DNA from: Bradyrhizobium sp. AZCC 1693
Lineage (GTDB): Bacteria; Pseudomonadota; Alphaproteobacteria; Rhizobiales; Xanthobacteraceae
Assembly: GCF_036924745.1 (NCBI RefSeq)
Contig: NZ_JAZHSD010000001.1
Location: forward strand, 7,377,001-7,441,000
Direction: 5' to 3'
DNA length: 64,000 bases
Both the position numbers and the translations under genes were made by a program. The notes under the pieces are model-generated. The model saw only the letters and a list, made by a program, of their open reading frames with translations, was not told the DNA's origin and made no database searches. Position 1 is the first letter of the stretch. Each line of letters starts with the position of its first letter. Positions 25,101 through 34,844 of this stretch are shown one piece after another.

Positions 25101-27476
25101 GACATGCGACTTGATGCCGGAGGACAGCATTTCGGCGCGCGACATCAGATCTTCGCTGGCCTGGCGGCCGCTGCTTTCGATCCGGCCGGCCACGGCCTCG
25201 ATGCGCGAACCGAGCAGGTCCTCGAACTGCGCCACGCGGGTGTCGATGTCGCCGGCGATGGCGCCGACCCGCGTCTCCATGCCGCTGGCGAGGTCGCCGA
25301 CCCGGGTTTCGATGCCGCTGGCGATGCCGCCGACCCGCGTCTCGAGTCCACTGGCGATGTCGCCGACCCGCGTCTCAATGCCCTGATGGATTTCCTGGAA
25401 CCGCGCCTGGATGGTGTCGGTCAGATAGGCGCTGCGGCCGTCGAGGGTTTCGGTGACGTTGGCAATACGATGGTCGACCGCTGCAATCGCTTGCGCGGTG
25501 CCCTCGGTCAGCGAGGAGGTGAGCAGGCTGAGCCGCTGGTCGATCGACTGGATCGCCTGCGCTGCGCCGTCGGTCAGCGAGCCCGTCAGGGTGCTGAGGC
25601 GGTTGTCGATGGTCTCGGTGACGGACTTGGCGCGGGTGTCGAACGTCGTCTCCAGCGATTTCAGGCGCCCGTCGACGGTCTCATCGAACCATTTGATCTT
25701 GTTGTCGAGCGAAGTGTCGAGGTTGCTGACGCGGGTGCCGAGCGTGGTTTCGAACTGCAGCAGGCGCTGATCGAGCGAAGCGGTGATCTCGCCGCTGTTC
25801 GAGACCATGCGGGTGTCGAAGGTGTCGACGTAGTTCTTCAGGCTGTCGCTGATCTCCTGGGTGCGCGCGCCCATGCGCTCGACGATCTCGCCGCCGAAGG
25901 TTTTGACGGTGCGATCGAACTCGGAGATATGGCGCGTGATCAGCGCGCCGAGCGTGCCGCTGTCGCGGGCGAATTTTTCCGCAAGTTCGCCGCCCTGGTT
26001 CTTCACCAGTTCGTCGTACGCGCTCATCTGCAGCGCGAGGCTGTCGTGCGCGTTTTCGGTCTGGCTGATCACCTTGGCGACCAGCGTGTTGACGGTCACG
26101 TCGAGCGCGTCGCTGGCCTTGTCGCCGGAGGTGAGGATGCGGCTCGCCAGGCGGTTGCCGGCATCGTCGATCTTGCTGACGAGATCGCCCGAGCGCAGTT
26201 CGAGTTCGAGCAAGAGCGAGTCGGAGGAATTCTTCAGGGAGTCGTGGACCTGCTCGGTGCGGTCGGAGATGCCGTCGACGATGGTCGAGGAGCGCTGCTC
26301 GAATTCGCCGGTGATGCGGTCGATGCGCTCGTTCAGCATCTCGTGGACGCGATCGGCGAGATCGACGAACTCGTCGTGGACGTGGCCGGTCTTGAAGTTG
26401 AGGCTGGTGGTCAGCCGCTCGGAGGCGTCGAGCACGGCGCGCGTGGTCTCGGCGCTGGCTTCTTCCAGGCGGTCGAGCAGGTCGCCGCCGCGCTCGCCGA
26501 GCGCGAGGATCATGTTGTCGCCGGCATGACTGAGGGCGCTCGTGATGTGCTGGCCGCGCTCTTCCAGCGCGCCGGTGATGCTTTTCGCGACCTCGTCGAC
26601 GCGCGAGGCGATGGCGTCCGAGATCAGCGCGATGTCGTGGCGCAGATCGATCTGGACGCCGGAAATGGCGCTGCGAACCTGTTCGGCCTGGCCGACCAGA
26701 TTGTCGCGCTGATGGGCGATATCCTGCAGCAGCGCGCGAATCCGCACCTCGTTGTCGGAATAGGCGCGCTCGAGCGCTGCGACTTCATTGGCGACGAGCG
26801 TTTCCAGTTCGCCGGCGCGCGCGATCGCGCGCTCGACGCCGTCGCCCATCGCGGCGACTTCGCGGCGAATCGCTTGCCCTACGGTCACCATCGAATCGGC
26901 GGCGGCTCCCTCGGGCTCGGAGAAGCGGATCGCGACTTGCGCCATCGACTGCGCGATCATCCGCATTTCCTGGCCGCGCCAGGCAAGGCTCGCGAGGAAA
27001 TAGAACAACAGCACCGGCGCAAAGAACAACGCGGCAAGGCCGGCGAGCACCAGCACGCCGCCGCTCTGTCCGATCGCCGCCTGCAGCGCGGGCAGGAAGC
27101 TGATGGTCAGCAGGCCGCAACCGATCACCCAGACGCCGCCAAACACGGAGGCAAGCGTGTAGACGCTGCGGGCAGGGCTGCCCTTCTGGATCGCCTGCAG
27201 AATCTGTCCGATGGTTTCGCGATCATCGTTGGCGGCGCGACGGGGGCTGCGCGGCTCCTCGATCGGATCGAACACCGGCCGCTCGGCGCTTCCGCGCGTG
27301 TCAAAAGACATATCGGAATAGGGCGGCGGGGCCGACGGACTGGTCTGAGCGGCGAGTTCGTTGCCAAGCGAATTTCGATTGGGGTCGACGGTCGTATCGC
27401 TGATGTTGAGCGCTTCCTGAATGGCGGAGAGCGCGACTTCAGTGGGATCTTTGACCTTCTTGGGATTGTTCGCCAT
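22146..27476 (-). CDS. Giant membrane-anchored coiled-coil protein, candidate GPR/RgsE-like polar-growth scaffold
   Basis: The 1776-residue product has a disordered, Pro-rich N-terminus (1-100), two membrane helices (about 105-130 and 139-165), and then almost 1,500 residues of continuous helix. It contains five 11-residue units (xIETRVGDIAS type) and seven to eight tandem 44-residue units (SLAADVERSL...REAQ.TL...DAA..VK, about residues 834-1180). A Pro-rich linker follows near 1600. A folded C-terminal domain holds 'GRLMDRNLASEMWDRYQRGE'. This architecture and the apolipoprotein-like 11/44-mer periodicity match the growth-pole-ring protein GPR of Agrobacterium and RgsE of Sinorhizobium, relatives of TipN. 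The assignment is inference from architecture. A CtrA-type box lies in its promoter region. AGAGGG precedes the ATG. Confidence 0.75.
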   Translation of the reverse strand: MANNPKKVKDPTEVALSAIQEALNISDTTVDPNRNSLGNELAAQTSPSAPPPYSDMSFDTRGSAERPVFDPIEEPRSPRRAANDDRETIGQILQAIQKGSPARSVYTLASVFGGVWVIGCGLLTISFLPALQAAIGQSGGVLVLAGLAALFFAPVLLFYFLASLAWRGQEMRMIAQSMAQVAIRFSEPEGAAADSMVTVGQAIRREVAAMGDGVERAIARAGELETLVANEVAALERAYSDNEVRIRALLQDIAHQRDNLVGQAEQVRSAISGVQIDLRHDIALISDAIASRVDEVAKSITGALEERGQHITSALSHAGDNMILALGERGGDLLDRLEEASAETTRAVLDASERLTTSLNFKTGHVHDEFVDLADRVHEMLNERIDRITGEFEQRSSTIVDGISDRTEQVHDSLKNSSDSLLLELELRSGDLVSKIDDAGNRLASRILTSGDKASDALDVTVNTLVAKVISQTENAHDSLALQMSAYDELVKNQGGELAEKFARDSGTLGALITRHISEFDRTVKTFGGEIVERMGARTQEISDSLKNYVDTFDTRMVSNSGEITASLDQRLLQFETTLGTRVSNLDTSLDNKIKWFDETVDGRLKSLETTFDTRAKSVTETIDNRLSTLTGSLTDGAAQAIQSIDQRLSLLTSSLTEGTAQAIAAVDHRIANVTETLDGRSAYLTDTIQARFQEIHQGIETRVGDIASGLETRVGGIASGIETRVGDLASGMETRVGAIAGDIDTRVAQFEDLLGSRIEAVAGRIESSGRQASEDLMSRAEMLSSGIKSHVEDAERSLTNLVVNTAETIQTGARTAQQALLTVSSDVGAQLKLTSAEVEASLTAVGTGAANSILTSAQDAQTTLVAASSEAASQIKSLAADVERTLSAAGDATAASVLSGAREAQTTLVTASADAANHVKSLAADVERSLSLAGTATAEAVTAGAREAQSTLVAASTDAATQVKSLAADVQRSLSIAGTATAEAITAGAREAQNTLMSASSDASSQVKSLAADVEHSLSMAGNATAESITTGAREAQNTLITASTEAANHVKSLAVDVERTLTAVGANTASSILSTAREAQSSFSATSADAANQIKAIAADMERSLGVVTASTTDTIQTSAQNAQSALIAATNEVTTKVKSTSADIERSVLAASSNFGSTMTGKTDEIVTYVQQQTDRLAQIVDSRRGSLVEALSTRTTQLTTDIDRVTADALKSIETRGQAFSQSMSTHGSEVARTITSAGDMATGAVAKSLKDLEQSSRSAIDQSRQVSIAAVTEMQETSKILRTDTVALFERLREGNILLQEVLTGAHDNLNSLERALVTRVADFVSAMNDVTARNGIATQTLEDQLTVFNGKTSKALEDLGALSSEFEKHGKELVEAAGVVEQANRSTSTSVADRKSQLESLVTTIDLRTTDLDQRLSRFTGLLDESLAAAEERARDIARVVAETAGAGSAAISRQFEAVRAAAENERQQTLNAMNDLYQQSNHETDAMFKESTEKFGAMVQSMKQMAAEMHNELEATRNELRRGVLEMPQEAADNTAQMRKVIVDQIEALAELNRIVAHHGRGLDVVTSGRASVQRQEEPVMTAAAGGRNEVRMRDAGSASTLPPPDLGVPAPRRAEAPPVSPAGQDAGRGDGWLSDLLHRTDAGAGQAPRGRPPQTAANPLESLSLDIGRLMDRNLASEMWDRYQRGESKAFSKRLYTPAGQKAFDEVARKYRADRGFKQTVDRYIAEFERLLDEVAREDRGPQALRGHLTSETGLVYTLLAHAAGRLG
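23922..24977 (-). repeat. Eight in-frame 132-bp tandem units (44 codons each)
   Basis: Seven well-conserved and one divergent 44-codon unit run head to tail inside the giant coiled-coil gene. Unit starts are spaced exactly 132 bases, the first at 24977 and the eighth at 24053. Unit consensus features are Asp-Val-Glu-Arg near the start, Gly-Ala-Arg-Glu-Ala-Gln in the middle and Val-Lys at the end. 44 equals four 11-residue coiled-coil repeats. Confidence 0.85.
25218..25382 (-). repeat. Five tandem 33-bp units (11-residue coiled-coil repeat)
   Basis: Within the giant coiled-coil gene, five consecutive 11-codon units of the form G-hydrophobic-E-T-R-V-G-x-hydrophobic-A-S follow each other exactly: GIETRVGDIAS, GLETRVGGIAS, GIETRVGDLAS, GMETRVGAIAG, DIDTRVAQFED. 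The DNA is repetitive enough for slippage. Confidence 0.85.
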
Positions 27477-27650
27477 GTTCAGTCTGAGCCCTCTAAACTT
27501 TTACGCACCCAGCCGTTCTTGCAAAAGCCCCCGCAAGCTCGAAGCTGGATTCATAAACCCCCGCGGACCGCAAGCACGCCCGCCGGCAGCTTGTCCGCAC
27601 ACATCCGCAAACATCCTATTGGTTGAGCGATACGAATGAAATGGCCGCGA

Positions 27651-27674
27651 TTAAGACATTCTTAATCATCGTTA
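27651..27674. promoter_or_regulatory. Perfect CtrA-type box (TTAA-N7-TTAA) with an extra TTAA half-site
   Basis: TTAAGACATTCTTAA at 27651-27665 is an exact TTAA-N7-TTAA, the full recognition pattern of the alphaproteobacterial cell-cycle regulator CtrA. Another TTAAC follows at 27672. It lies in the 392-base divergent space between the giant coiled-coil gene and the Hpt gene. No other gene was found in that space. Confidence 0.6.
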
Positions 27675-27868
27675 ACAGCTTTGTTCCTTAAGGCCTTACG
27701 GATACACAGATTTCTGGAACCCCATTGCCGATCGAGGCAGATTATCGGCAAAAACAAGGCGAAGTTGCGACGGATTCCGGGAACGTTCCGTTAACCGCTG
27801 CCGTGGTTGGCTGGCGAAAATGCCCCTCCCGAGAATCAGTGCGGCGGGGGCGATCCGGACTCTGGGCC

Positions 27869-28246
27869 ATGCCGCTTCATCTCGAACGGATAGAATGGAT
27901 GCCATCGCCACCGCTGGCTCCTGGCGACGGGCCGATCGATTTCGACCATCTGCAACGCATGACGCTCGGCGATGCCGCGATCGAGCAGGAGGTGTTGACG
28001 ATGTTCTTGGCCCAATCGGCAACACTCGTGTACACGCTCGCCGCCATACCTGCGGATGCCAGCGCGCTGGCGCACACGCTCAAGGGGTCGGCTCGCGCGA
28101 TCGGCGCTTTTGCCGTCGCCAGTGCCGCGGCCCGGCTGGAGGCGGCCATCGCCAGAGGCTTCGATCCGTCCGCTGCACTCGCCGAGCTTGGCGAGGCGGT
28201 TGCTGAGGCGCGGGCAGCCATCGAGGCGGTTCTGCGCCGTCCCTGA
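27869..28246 (+). CDS. Stand-alone histidine phosphotransfer (Hpt) domain protein
   Basis: A 125-residue protein consisting of one Hpt four-helix domain. The phospho-accepting histidine is His 69 in 'LAHTLKGSARAIGAF', followed by 'AAARLEAAIARGFDP' and a last helix. Hpt proteins relay phosphate between receiver domains of phosphorelays. No kinase or receiver gene is adjacent. It is divergent from the giant coiled-coil gene, with a CtrA-type box between, so a cell-cycle or polarity relay is conceivable but unproven. ATG 27869 and ATG 27899 are both possible; no strong RBS decides. Confidence 0.85.
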   Translation: MPLHLERIEWMPSPPLAPGDGPIDFDHLQRMTLGDAAIEQEVLTMFLAQSATLVYTLAAIPADASALAHTLKGSARAIGAFAVASAAARLEAAIARGFDPSAALAELGEAVAEARAAIEAVLRRP

Positions 28247-28385
28247 GCTAAAAGCGGGCCGTATCGGCCAAAATCCCGGTGAAGTCCGGCCTTAAGGTTT
28301 TCGTCCCGACCGCTGGCGCTGTGCGGATCGACCCGTTATACGACTGCCGGGACCTTCCTTACCTATTCCGGCAGCACGAGCGATC

Positions 28386-28706
28386 ATGGCCAAAATCCAC
28401 TTTGTCGACCATACCGGCGAAAAACGAACCATTGAAGTCGAGAACGGCGCGACCGTGATGGAAGCCGCGATCCGCAACGCCATTCCAGGCATCGAAGCCG
28501 AATGCGGCGGCGCCTGCGCCTGCGCGACCTGCCATGTCTATGTCGAAGAGCCGTGGCGCGAGAAGGTCGGCGCTCCGACGCCGATGGAAGAGGACATGCT
28601 GGATTTCGGTTTCGACGTGCGGCCGAACTCGCGCCTGTCGTGCCAGATCAAGGTGAGCGACGACCTCGACGGCCTCGTGGTGTCGACGCCGGAACGGCAG
28701 GCCTGA
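28386..28706 (+). CDS. Adrenodoxin-type [2Fe-2S] ferredoxin
   Basis: A 106-residue ferredoxin with the cluster cysteines Cys40, Cys46, Cys49 (C-x5-C-x2-C in '[12 protein letters not shown]') and Cys86 ('RLSCQI'), the adrenodoxin/FdxB/putidaredoxin pattern. It transfers single electrons, typically to cytochrome P450s or in Fe-S cluster assembly. A matching NADPH:ferredoxin reductase gene lies about 700 bases downstream (29428), making them a plausible pair. Start ATG 28386 is the family start. Confidence 0.94.
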   Translation: MAKIHFVDHTGEKRTIEVENGATVMEAAIRNAIPGIEAECGGACACATCHVYVEEPWREKVGAPTPMEEDMLDFGFDVRPNSRLSCQIKVSDDLDGLVVSTPERQA

Positions 28707-28812
28707 GGTCCCGAAAGCATTCAGCGCGATCCTGCCTTGGCGTGCCGGCAGGCTGCAACAGCATCGCGTCCACACGGGCCGACGATCAGCGCCGCCAACA
28801 TCGCCGCGCCTA

Positions 28813-30456
<1,644 letters not shown>

Positions 30457-30577
30457 TTCGCGAAAAGCGCAGTCGGGCTCGCGGAGCCTTGTCGGGAGCG
30501 ACGATCCTCACTGGAACCGTCCGCGAAATGGCCTTAGTCTGCGCCCATTCATTTAGTGGATTGATCAGGTGATGACG

Positions 30578-31186
30578 ATGCGCAAGCTGGCCGGATTTCA
30601 ACTGATACTCCCGATCGTGATCGGGCTCACGTTTGCCGGTGAACTCGCCGCGCAGCCGGCGGAACTTTCTGCGGCCGGGCTGTGGCAAAAAGTCGAGAAG
30701 GGCAAGCCGGTCGGATGGTTCCTGGTGGTCGATCGCAACGGCTTTTTTGAAGGCGTGTTCGCCAAGCTTTTTCTCGAGCCGGGTGATCCTCCCAATCCGG
30801 TCTGTTCGAAATGCACCGACGATCGGAAGGATGCGCCGTGGCTCGGGCTCGCCTTCATCCGCGACATGAAGCGCGACGGATTGAAATACGAGAACGGCAA
30901 CGTGCTCGATCCGCGCGACGGCAAGATCTACAAGGCCAAGATGACGCTGAGCCCCGATGGCCAGACGCTGACGATGCGCGGCTATCTCGGCATTTCGCTG
31001 CTGGGCAAGGATGAGGTCTGGACCCGTCTGCCGGACACGGAGTTGGCGCAGGTCGATCCCGCCATTATCGCAAAATATCTGCCGGCGCAGGCCGCAGCGA
31101 TGAAGCCGCCGGCCGGTCCGGCAAAGGCCCCCGCGGCGCACAAGAAGACCACTGCGCCAGCACCCGTTCCTGCACCTGCGCGCTAG
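30578..31186 (+). CDS. Exported DUF2147-family protein
   Basis: The 202-residue product has a signal peptide (cleavage near ELAAQ) followed by a DUF2147 lipocalin-like domain: '[18 protein letters not shown]', '[43 protein letters not shown]' in sections, and '[19 protein letters not shown]'. The tail is Ala/Pro/Lys-rich. Two Cys (CSKC) could form a disulfide or bind metal. The function of the family is unknown, though members are periplasmic. I chose ATG 30578 because AGG lies 8 bases upstream; two other in-frame starts (GTG 30569, ATG 30572) lie too near the RBS. Confidence 0.82.
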   Translation: MRKLAGFQLILPIVIGLTFAGELAAQPAELSAAGLWQKVEKGKPVGWFLVVDRNGFFEGVFAKLFLEPGDPPNPVCSKCTDDRKDAPWLGLAFIRDMKRDGLKYENGNVLDPRDGKIYKAKMTLSPDGQTLTMRGYLGISLLGKDEVWTRLPDTELAQVDPAIIAKYLPAQAAAMKPPAGPAKAPAAHKKTTAPAPVPAPAR

Positions 31187-31329
31187 GGAAGGGTCGGAGT
31201 CCAAGGCCCAGATACAAAATCGCGAAAACAACCCCATGCAAAGTAGAATGGGCTTCGGGCTCGTAACACTTGCGCCGCTTGCGTCCGGGCACGAGATGGT
31301 CCGTCGTCACGGCCCAGCTTGATCCTGCG

Positions 31330-33312
31330 CTAGTTCAATCCGGTTCTGCCCGGTGGCCGCGGCGCATCCGGTATTGGCTGCACCGGCTGTGACGTGACTT
31401 CAGGCATCGCCGCATCGAGCTGCAGCACGGCGGCGGCGGCTGGCGCGGCGGCATCGGCCATCGCGGCATGCCCTTCGGCGCTCGGATGTACCGCGCCGCC
31501 ATAAACCGCCGACAAGACGCCCCAGGTCGCATCATGGATGTCGGACGGCTGCTGCGATGCCGGCAGGCCTTGCGGGTAGGTCATCGCCGCGAAGTAGCTG
31601 TCATTGGCATCGCGGATCCAGCGCGCGCGGGGCAGATAAGCGCGGTACTCGCCGGCGCTGCGGCCGCACAGCATCGGCTGGTTGGCGGCCGTGACGATAT
31701 CGGGATCGAAGCTGTCGCCGGTCGCCGAGAAGCACTGCCGGTCGAATTCGGGATCGCTCTCGGCGCGCGCGCAGAAGCCGTGGCTGGCAAAGCTGGTCTG
31801 ATGGCCATCGACGAAGGTCATGCGGTCGGCGCCCGGATTGCGGCACAGGATGCCGCCCTCGCAGAGCGCGAGCGCCCTCAACTGCGGCAGGAATTCGCTT
31901 TCGACGAAGTTCGAAACGGCGGCCAGCCGCTGCGGCTGCGCGTTGAAGGAGGGATGAATGTCGAAGCCGCCGCGTCCGCCGGGGCAGGGCGCGCCGCCAT
32001 TCGCCAGTGTCGGATTGGCGTAGGAGGTGTAGACCACCCGCGACAGGTCGCCGCCGACCAGCGGCTTCAACGCCTCGCGCAGTTTTGCAAATCCCTGCGG
32101 CAGGTCGCGTGTCATCGCCGAGCGTGCGTCGTCCACCGAAGCCATCACGCCGCTGCGCCGAAACAGGGCACGTTCGGTCGCGGTGTCCACGATCACGTCG
32201 GCGACGAGGCCGGAGAAATAGATGTCATTGGCGCCGACCGACAGCAGCACCAGGTCGAGCTTGCGATCCGGCTGGCGGCGTTTCGCGGCGGTGAGGGCGT
32301 CGCGCAGCTCAATCAGTTGTCCGTTGACGGTGCCCTGGCACGCACCACTACCTGATTTCGACGGCAGGCAGTCGCGGGCGCGTTGCGAGCCGAGCAGCCC
32401 GTCGGCAATGGTGGCGCCGGTGCAGGCCAGCGGCAGATAGGTCACCGCGATGTGCGGATATCGCACGGCGAGCGCCAGTGCGGTGCGGGTCTGATAGCTG
32501 TAGAGCGACCGGTGGCAGGCAGGATTGAACCAGAGCGCGCTCTGGCGCTGCCAGACCGACAGAAAGTCCGGCGCCTCGCAGGCGCGTCCGCCTTTGTAGC
32601 CCGCGCGGCTCGGACGGTAATATTGCGCGGCTGCCGTTCCGAGATAGGAGCGGAAGCAAAAGCCTTCGTCGGACAGCGCAACCGGCCGGTCCGGATTTCC
32701 CTCGCCGGAAGCGACACTGTCGCCGAGGCCGGCGATGAAGATGTCGCGCACCGCGATCTCGGTGAAAACGCGCTGACTGCCATCCGAGCTGGACACGTCG
32801 GCGGTCACCACCGTGGTGCGGCCGTAGCGGACCCGGAGATTGACCGGTTCGGCGCAGTCGAAGGTGGAAGTTTGCGGGCCGTCGCCATCGTCGACCGTCC
32901 AGGCGCAGGTGGCGCCGACCGGCACCGGGCCGGTCAGGCGGATCACGACCGGATGATCGATCGGGGTGAGATAGCTTTCCTTGACGTTGTCGCGGGTGCA
33001 GGGCTCGCTGACGCGGCCGGCCAGGTCGATGCAGAGCCGGTTCACCGTGTTGCGCGCCCAGCCGCGGCCGTCGCTCTGGATCGCCAGCACCTGCTCTGTG
33101 GCCAGCACGCTGCGGCCGCGTGCGGCTTCGGCGTGCAGCAGGAAATCCCGCTCCTCGCGGAACAGGCGGAAGCGGTTGCGCACCTCCCAGGAGATCTGCA
33201 GCGGCCCATAGCCGCCGGCGGTCTGGGCTTGCGCAGCGGATGTGGATATGCCGGCCAGCGCGCCGGCAACCAGCGCGACCGACAGCATTGAACGTAGCAG
33301 GATTCCAGCCAT
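31330..33312 (-). CDS. Secreted SGNH/GDSL-type hydrolase-like protein (660 aa)
   Basis: The protein has a signal peptide (cleavage after AAQAQ), then about 170 residues of beta-rich N-terminal domain. A GDS block I 'AGLGDSVASGEGNPD' (nucleophile Ser near 203) follows. Then come an oxyanion Asn block 'LVLLSVGANDIYFSG' and a late 'AVHPSAEGHAAMADA' carrying the catalytic His. The long spacing and many Cys pairs (e.g. 'CHRSLYSYQTRTALALA', 'CTGATIADGLL') resemble large secreted SGNH lipases/esterases. The substrate is unknown. The C-terminus is Pro-rich. ATG 33312 starts the signal peptide. Confidence 0.82.
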   Translation of the reverse strand: MAGILLRSMLSVALVAGALAGISTSAAQAQTAGGYGPLQISWEVRNRFRLFREERDFLLHAEAARGRSVLATEQVLAIQSDGRGWARNTVNRLCIDLAGRVSEPCTRDNVKESYLTPIDHPVVIRLTGPVPVGATCAWTVDDGDGPQTSTFDCAEPVNLRVRYGRTTVVTADVSSSDGSQRVFTEIAVRDIFIAGLGDSVASGEGNPDRPVALSDEGFCFRSYLGTAAAQYYRPSRAGYKGGRACEAPDFLSVWQRQSALWFNPACHRSLYSYQTRTALALAVRYPHIAVTYLPLACTGATIADGLLGSQRARDCLPSKSGSGACQGTVNGQLIELRDALTAAKRRQPDRKLDLVLLSVGANDIYFSGLVADVIVDTATERALFRRSGVMASVDDARSAMTRDLPQGFAKLREALKPLVGGDLSRVVYTSYANPTLANGGAPCPGGRGGFDIHPSFNAQPQRLAAVSNFVESEFLPQLRALALCEGGILCRNPGADRMTFVDGHQTSFASHGFCARAESDPEFDRQCFSATGDSFDPDIVTAANQPMLCGRSAGEYRAYLPRARWIRDANDSYFAAMTYPQGLPASQQPSDIHDATWGVLSAVYGGAVHPSAEGHAAMADAAAPAAAAVLQLDAAMPEVTSQPVQPIPDAPRPPGRTGLN

Positions 33313-33409
33313 GGCGTCGTTTGACGTTAGCGGTAAGGCAGAAATAAGAGAATGAGGCAGCTCCGCGTCAAAAGACCAGACGGCGCAGATAACGACGCCG
33401 TTACCAGCC

Positions 33410-34465
33410 TCAGGATTGCCGGCCCTTGATCGGTGGCCGCACCCGGGCCTTGGCCGTACAGGCTTCGCCGAGCCGACGCCGTCCCAGCCAGGGTTGCACC
33501 ACGCTGAGCCAGAGTTCGCGTGTACCCATGATCCAAATCGAGATGCCGAACGGGATCATGAAGTAGAGGATACGGAACACCACCAGCGTCGCCAGCAATT
33601 GCTCCTTGCTGAACTGCGGCAGCGCCACCAGCATCGCGGCGTCGAACACGCCGATGCTGCCGGGCGCATGACTGGCAAAGCCGAGCAGCGTCGCCAGGAT
33701 GAACACCACCGCCAGCGAAACGAAATCGATATGCGGCTCGGTCGGCATCAACAGATACATCGCCAGCGCGCAGAAGCCGAGATCGACCACGCCGATCAGA
33801 ACCTGCAGCAGCGTCAGCCGCGCTGACGGCAACACCACCTTCCAGCCGTTCTGCCCGAGCTCGCGGCGGGCCTCGCCCGTCAACAGCCAGACGAAATAGG
33901 CGGCGATGCCGGCAAGGCAGCCGATCGCGATCAGCCGGTTCATCGCCGGCGGCAGCAGGTCCATCGTCGATGCCGCCTCGGGATGCCAGGCCATGCCGCA
34001 GCCGAGCACGAACAGATTGCCGAGCCAGAAAGTGAGGCCCGAGAGGAAGCAGATTTTTGCGACGTCGATCGCGGTCAGGCCGTAATCGGAATAGATCCGG
34101 AACCTGATCGCGCCGCCGGTAAAGACGGTGGCGCCGATGTTGTGGCCGATGGTGTAGCTGGTGAAGCTCGACATCGCGGCGATGCGATAGGGAACGTGCG
34201 TCTTGCCAATGGTTCGCAATGCGAAGAAATCATAGAAGGTCAGCGTGCAAAACGCGCCCACCACGCACAGCGCGGCCAACGCGATCCGATGTGGGGCGAT
34301 GTCGGTAAGCGCAGTCAGAATAACCCCGGTGTCGACCCCCTTGAGGGTGTGAACCAGATGGCTAATCGCAAGACCGATGATGAGAAGACTCGCAGCGATC
34401 CCTAGCCGTTTCCAGCCGATCTTCTTCTTGAAGCCACGCCCGAGCGCGGTCAGCAGCCGATGCAT
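33410..34465 (-). CDS. LPG-synthase-TM/UPF0104 family membrane protein
   Basis: A 351-residue protein with about eight membrane helices. It has the family phrases 'FYDFFALRTIGKTHVPYRIAAMSSFTSYTIGHNIGATVFTGGAIRFRIYS' (in parts) and 'GFASHAPGSIGVFDAAMLVAL'. This is the flippase-like transmembrane half of MprF-type lysyl-phosphatidylglycerol synthases, here without the synthase domain. Such short forms occur widely and may transport a lipid; the substrate is unknown. ATG 34465 is preceded by GGGAGGATGA-like sequence (GGGAGG on the minus strand), a good RBS. Confidence 0.85.
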   Translation of the reverse strand: MHRLLTALGRGFKKKIGWKRLGIAASLLIIGLAISHLVHTLKGVDTGVILTALTDIAPHRIALAALCVVGAFCTLTFYDFFALRTIGKTHVPYRIAAMSSFTSYTIGHNIGATVFTGGAIRFRIYSDYGLTAIDVAKICFLSGLTFWLGNLFVLGCGMAWHPEAASTMDLLPPAMNRLIAIGCLAGIAAYFVWLLTGEARRELGQNGWKVVLPSARLTLLQVLIGVVDLGFCALAMYLLMPTEPHIDFVSLAVVFILATLLGFASHAPGSIGVFDAAMLVALPQFSKEQLLATLVVFRILYFMIPFGISIWIMGTRELWLSVVQPWLGRRRLGEACTAKARVRPPIKGRQS

Positions 34466-34736
34466 TCATCCTCCCGGCGGGGCGGCAATAACTAAAGGTG
34501 GGCCTGTCACGACGGGTGACAGTCGACGGTCAGAGGCACCGTGCGCGCAACCCATAAGCCAAAACCGGGCCGTTGTGCAGCCCTTGACAAGCCTGCCTTT
34601 TGGCCACGTTGGCCGTTGTCATACGTCCTACATATGTCCCCGCGTTAACGATTTTGAGTCGCAACGAGGTCCGTTCTGCGGGCTCTTTTTGCTGCATCGT
34701 GCCGTCCGTTCCATCGCGGCGTTTTCGAGGCCATCA

Positions 34737-34762
34737 GGAACATCCCTTTCGCGAGCCGGTTA
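34737..34762 (+). promoter_or_regulatory. Candidate EcfG-type (general stress) promoter of the YciF gene
   Basis: GGAAC at 34737-34741 followed after 16 bases by GGTTAG resembles the GGAAC-N16/17-CGTT pattern of the alphaproteobacterial general-stress sigma factor, with one mismatch in the -10. It lies about 85 bases before a stress-associated YciF gene. The remaining 34466-34736 region holds nothing else I can identify. Confidence 0.3.
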
Positions 34763-34844
34763 GCTCCGATCAGCATCGAACATGAAGCGTAGGTCCGGCC
34801 TGGAAAAGGCCCGCGCGTGCATGTTCCAATGAAGGAGGATCGCG

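Noticed and set aside
23922..25382. Regularly spaced DNA repeats, considered as a CRISPR array
   Set aside because: Units are contiguous, in frame and 132 or 33 bases long without unique spacers; they encode coiled-coil repeats.
22167..27626. Long open frames of 649 and 880 codons on the plus strand opposite the giant coiled-coil gene
   Set aside because: They are mirror frames of a high-GC, highly biased gene; their translations are Arg/Gly/Ala-rich with no domains, while the minus-strand product has clear membrane helices and repeats.
31187..31329. Intergenic stretch between the DUF2147 gene and the SGNH gene, considered as another repeat copy
   Set aside because: Only a vague resemblance to dispersed sequences; no internal symmetry or second copy in this window.
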